Assembly: GCA_023380675.1 (NCBI GenBank)
Contig: JAMCRS010000296.1
Location: forward strand, 1,465 to 11,089
From: Chloroflexota bacterium
GTDB taxonomy: Bacteria; Chloroflexota; Anaerolineae; UBA4142
DNA length: 9,625 nt
Direction of reading: 5' to 3'
Positions 6,152 through 9,625 of this stretch are shown one piece after another. Within the stretch, counting starts at the first letter, position 1. Each line of letters opens with the position of its first letter. The position numbers were made by a program, and so were the translations under genes. The notes below the pieces were generated by a model. The model ran no database searches and was not told the origin of the DNA. It saw only the letters and a list, made by a program, of their open reading frames with translations.

Positions 6152-9100
6152 ATGTATTCGACGAAAACCTCCCGCCGCCTGATCGTCCTCGCGCTAGCCG
6201 TTTTGGCGTTGTTGGTCGTGTGCGCCGCGCTCTTTCAGTTTACCGAGATCGAAAAGCCCATCACGAATGCACTTCGCGGCATCACGCCAGCCGGCCTCAA
6301 GGAGGTCTTGCGGCCCTTGCGCGCCCCCCAGGTGCTGGAATACGCGCCTGCCTATGGCGAGAAAGACGTGTCGCCGAGCTCCCCGGTCACGGTTACCTTT
6401 CTGACTCCGATGACCCCGAACGACAGCGCGGTTGAAATCTCACCCAAGGTGACCGGTACGTGGAATTGGAGCGGCCGCACTGCCGTGTTTACTCCCTCCC
6501 AGACCTGGCCGCTCAGCACGACGGTCAGCGTGACGGTAACGCGGCAAGCGCGCAGTTGGGTCCTCCGTCGCGCCGAAAGTGACTTTTCCTGGTCGTTCGA
6601 CATCCTGGCTCCTCCCACGATCGTCGGAACGGAGCCGCAGCAGGGAGCCGAGTTTGCGTATCTCAAGGACCGGCTGACGATCACCTTCAATCGAATGATG
6701 GATGAACAATCGGTCCAGCAGCGCCTCAAGGTCGATCCGGCCATATCGGACATGCAGCTGCAGTGGCAGGGGCGGCAGCTCGTCATCGGAGGAAACCTGC
6801 GGCCTTCGACGGAGTACCACATTTTCCTCCCAAGCGGCGCAAAGGACACGCTCGGCTTGACGGTGGCCAAGGATTTTGATTGGTCCTTCACGACGACGCA
6901 GCAGTATCCCTACCTGGCTATCATCAACATCGGCCGCTACGGTGTCACGCAGGCCGACAAGCCGACCACGCTCAAGTTGCAGTCGGTAAATGTTTCGCAC
7001 GTGGACGCCGCGCTGTACAGATTCGATACGCAGACGTACGTCAAGTCGCTCGCCTTTTCGTACGACGATTGGCGCAATTTCAAGCCGCAGGGTGCGCCGC
7101 TAAAGACCTGGAGCATCGCGCCCAAGGCGCCGATCGACCAGTACATCACCCAGGATCTCAGCCTGGATCCGCTGGACGCGGGTACCTATTTTCTGACGGT
7201 CTCTTCGCCGGAAGGCGTGAACGATACCCAGGTGCTCGTCGCCACCAAGACCACGCTTACGCTCAAGCGGACGAACGATCAAGTCCTCGTCTGGGCGACC
7301 GGCCTGAGCGACGGCTCGCCGGTCGACAAGCTATTACTGACGTTCTTCAACTCCAAGGGCGAGACGGTCGGTACCGGCGCGACCGACTCGGACGGCATCT
7401 ATCAGGGCGCGATCCAGCCGACGAAGGACGACCTGTACGTGATAGGGGTGCGCGAAGGGGACGTCGCGGCCGTGAGCGACACCTGGGAACAGGGCATCGA
7501 GCCGTGGCGGTTCGACGGCGTCCAATGGCAGTGGGACCCGCTCAAATCGACTCATCGCGTCTACATCTACACCGACCGACCGATCTATCGGCCGGGTCAG
7601 ACCGTCTACTTCAAGGCCATCGTTCGCAGTGACGACGACGGCGCCTATTCGCTCCCGCCGGCCGGCACGGATGTGCACGTCAAGGTGAGCGACTGGCAGG
7701 ACCGCGTTCTGTTCGACCAGCCCCTCAAGACGGATCAATTCGGCTCGCTGGCCGACTCATTCGCGATCAATCCCGAGGCCGGCTTGGGCTCGTACCAGGT
7801 CGTCGCCACGATCGGGGACGAGCAATACTCCAACGAGATCCAGGTCCAGGAATACCGCAAACCGGAATATTCGGTGAGCGTCAGTCTGGACCGCGATGCG
7901 TATATCAACGGCGACTCGATCACGGCGACGGTTCGAGCGAGCTACTTTTTCGGCGGAGCCGTCTCCGGCGCCAAGGTCCACTGGACCCTCTACTCCAACG
8001 ACTATTACTTTTATTGGAGCGGCGGCGATTATGATTTCGGCGAGGTCGCCGGTCAACGTTTCTTTGGTTACGGCCGCGAGGTCTCGTCGGACGATTCGGT
8101 TCTGAACGCCAACGGCGAGCTGGTTTTACACCTCCCGGCCAACATATCGACGGAGGAGCGGAGCCAGACCTATACGCTCGAAGCGACTGTCACGGACGAA
8201 GCGAACCAGCCTCAGTCCGCGACCGCCAGCGCGCTCATCCATCGCGGCGCCGTATACATCGGAATGAAGCCGACGGACTATGTCGTTTCCACCGGAGACG
8301 AGGCGCGCTTTGACGTCCAGACGCTGGATACCGTCGGCAAGCCGGTCGGAAGCGTGCCGGTGACCTATACGCTCGACCTCGTGAATTGGGACTGTCACCA
8401 GACCAAAGACGACAAGGGCCGCAGTACCTGGAAGTGCGACGAAATCGATACCCACGTGCAGGACGGCGATCCCACGACCGACGCGGCCGGCAAATATCAA
8501 CTGGCCTTCACTCCGCCCCGGGGCGGCTCGTACCGCTTGGACGCGCAGAGCAAGGATGCGCGCGGCAACCGCGTCCTCGGAGAGACCTGGTTGTGGGTCA
8601 GTGATCGGGCCCAGTTCGTCTCCTGGGAGTTCCAGAACGACGACCGGATCGGGCTGGTGCTGGACAAAAAGCAGTACAACATCGGGGATACGGCCAAGGT
8701 CCTCATTCAATCCCCGTACCAAAAGGCGACCGCGCTCGTGACGATCGAGCGGGGCGAAATCATTTCGCACCAGCTCGTGAAACTCGACTCGAACAGCGCC
8801 GCGATCGACGTGCCGATTGAGGACTCGTACTTTCCCAACGTGTACGTCAGTGCGATCCTGATGCCGCAAGGCGGCTCGTCCGATGGGATACCCAGCTTCA
8901 AATTCGGGCTCGCCAACCTCAAAGTGGTTTCGGACGCCAAGAACCTCAACGTGAGTATCGCGTCGACCAAACCACAGTACTCCCCGCAGGATAAGGCGAC
9001 CTACGCGATTACGACGACCGACGCCTCGGGCCAGCCGGTGAGCGCCGAGGTGTCCCTGTCGGTCGTGGACAAAGCCGTGCTGGCGCTCGCAAGCGATACC

Positions 9101-9625
9101 GGCCCGAACATCGTGGACGCGTTCTACGGGACGCGTGACCTGGCCGTCAAGACCGCTCAATCGCTCACCGTTTACCTCGCGCGCGTGAACGAGCGCCAGG
9201 ACTTTGGGGGCGGCGGCGGTGGATCGGAAGAGCCGCGGCAAAGCTTCCCGGATATAGCCTATTGGAACCCGGCCATCGTGACCAACAAGAACGGACAGGC
9301 GACGGTGGACGTCAAGCTCCCGGATAATCTGACCACGTGGACGGCCATCGCGAACGGGGTCACCGGTTCCACGCAGGTCGGCCGGGCGACGGCGGACACT
9401 CTCGTCACAAAGGACCTGATCGTCCGGCCCGTCCTGCCGCGTTTCGTCAATGTCGGAGACCGGCTGACGCTGGCCGCCGTCGTGCGAAACTCGACCCAGC
9501 AGCCGCAGACGGTGACAGTCGGAATTACCGCGACCAACCTGATCTTGTCGTCGGCGCTCACGCGCACAGTCACCATCACGGCCGGCCAATCCTCCACCGT
9601 CAAGTGGAATGTTAGCGCGCCCGCG
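6152..9625 (+). CDS. Alpha-2-macroglobulin-like envelope protein with Ig-like N-terminal domains (3' end outside window)
   Basis: The frame is open for 1158 codons to the window edge. Alpha-2-macroglobulins trap proteases through a bait region and usually a thioester; bacterial forms are anchored in the envelope. Residues 1-9 are polar and basic, then about 10-29 form one hydrophobic segment, a signal or anchor helix with C24. Two Ig-like domains of the Big_5 type follow (about 60-152 and 154-249); each has the PMT or RMMD strand turn and ends in a WSF motif. Macroglobulin domains come next: YTDRPIYRPGQTVYFKA (473-489) marks MG2 and EYRKPEY (567-573) marks MG3. VSLSVVDKAVLAL (967-979), a Gly6 run (1019-1024) and AYWNPAIVT (1036-1044) mark the region around the bait and the start of the alpha-2-macroglobulin domain. 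C748 and C762 could form a disulfide. The thioester region, if present, lies beyond the window, so whether it is an active trap cannot be judged. The family is firm; the target proteases are unknown. Confidence 0.9.
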   Translation, partial: MYSTKTSRRLIVLALAVLALLVVCAALFQFTEIEKPITNALRGITPAGLKEVLRPLRAPQVLEYAPAYGEKDVSPSSPVTVTFLTPMTPNDSAVEISPKVTGTWNWSGRTAVFTPSQTWPLSTTVSVTVTRQARSWVLRRAESDFSWSFDILAPPTIVGTEPQQGAEFAYLKDRLTITFNRMMDEQSVQQRLKVDPAISDMQLQWQGRQLVIGGNLRPSTEYHIFLPSGAKDTLGLTVAKDFDWSFTTTQQYPYLAIINIGRYGVTQADKPTTLKLQSVNVSHVDAALYRFDTQTYVKSLAFSYDDWRNFKPQGAPLKTWSIAPKAPIDQYITQDLSLDPLDAGTYFLTVSSPEGVNDTQVLVATKTTLTLKRTNDQVLVWATGLSDGSPVDKLLLTFFNSKGETVGTGATDSDGIYQGAIQPTKDDLYVIGVREGDVAAVSDTWEQGIEPWRFDGVQWQWDPLKSTHRVYIYTDRPIYRPGQTVYFKAIVRSDDDGAYSLPPAGTDVHVKVSDWQDRVLFDQPLKTDQFGSLADSFAINPEAGLGSYQVVATIGDEQYSNEIQVQEYRKPEYSVSVSLDRDAYINGDSITATVRASYFFGGAVSGAKVHWTLYSNDYYFYWSGGDYDFGEVAGQRFFGYGREVSSDDSVLNANGELVLHLPANISTEERSQTYTLEATVTDEANQPQSATASALIHRGAVYIGMKPTDYVVSTGDEARFDVQTLDTVGKPVGSVPVTYTLDLVNWDCHQTKDDKGRSTWKCDEIDTHVQDGDPTTDAAGKYQLAFTPPRGGSYRLDAQSKDARGNRVLGETWLWVSDRAQFVSWEFQNDDRIGLVLDKKQYNIGDTAKVLIQSPYQKATALVTIERGEIISHQLVKLDSNSAAIDVPIEDSYFPNVYVSAILMPQGGSSDGIPSFKFGLANLKVVSDAKNLNVSIASTKPQYSPQDKATYAITTTDASGQPVSAEVSLSVVDKAVLALASDTGPNIVDAFYGTRDLAVKTAQSLTVYLARVNERQDFGGGGGGSEEPRQSFPDIAYWNPAIVTNKNGQATVDVKLPDNLTTWTAIANGVTGSTQVGRATADTLVTKDLIVRPVLPRFVNVGDRLTLAAVVRNSTQQPQTVTVGITATNLILSSALTRTVTITAGQSSTVKWNVSAPA

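Noticed and set aside
8126..9589. A 487-codon open frame on the - strand within the alpha-2-macroglobulin-like gene
   Set aside because: It is opposite a clear coding frame with family motifs throughout, has no recognisable domain and no supporting ribosome binding site, and is best explained as a compositional shadow.

Overview
The window is GC-rich by eye and carries six protein genes, all on the + strand, packed as in a bacterial chromosome. No mobile element, rRNA, tRNA or CRISPR array is visible. The gene set and order (alanyl-tRNA editing protein, type 2-like isoleucyl-tRNA synthetase with a long insert, DksA-like zinc protein, signal peptidase II, RluD-type pseudouridine synthase, very large alpha-2-macroglobulin-like protein with Ig-like N-terminal domains) fits an uncultured Chloroflexota or related high-GC bacterium. 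This placement rests on remembered family features, not a database search.

Layout: positions 1-192 hold the 3' end of an AlaX-type alanyl-tRNA editing gene. Eight bases later comes ileS (201-3665), with its Shine-Dalgarno overlapping the alaX stop. A 137-base gap with a plausible sigma-70-type promoter and a perfect 10-base palindrome leads to a DksA/TraR-family gene (3803-4294). lspA (4308-4844) follows 13 bases later and ends directly at a strong intrinsic terminator (4845-4872). A 236-base stretch without a convincing gene (4873-5108) contains hairpins and weak promoter-like elements; the pseudouridine synthase (5109-6056) then begins without a visible ribosome binding site. A 95-base gap precedes the alpha-2-macroglobulin-like gene (6152 to the window end, still open after 1158 codons).

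Functionally, the left half concerns translation fidelity (AlaX clears mischarged tRNA-Ala; IleS charges tRNA-Ile and has an editing domain), transcriptional or stress control (DksA-like protein) and lipoprotein maturation (LspA). The right half has a 23S rRNA-type modification enzyme and an envelope-anchored protease-trap-like protein.

Most of the window is ordinary housekeeping DNA. The points most worth checking are: the altered class I signature in IleS (GVHH in place of HxGH) with a variant KMSKS loop and an insert of about 43 residues; Asp in place of the usual zinc-binding Cys in AlaX; the leader of the pseudouridine synthase gene; and the domain make-up and membrane anchoring of the alpha-2-macroglobulin-like protein. 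I see no clear evidence of a wholly new system.
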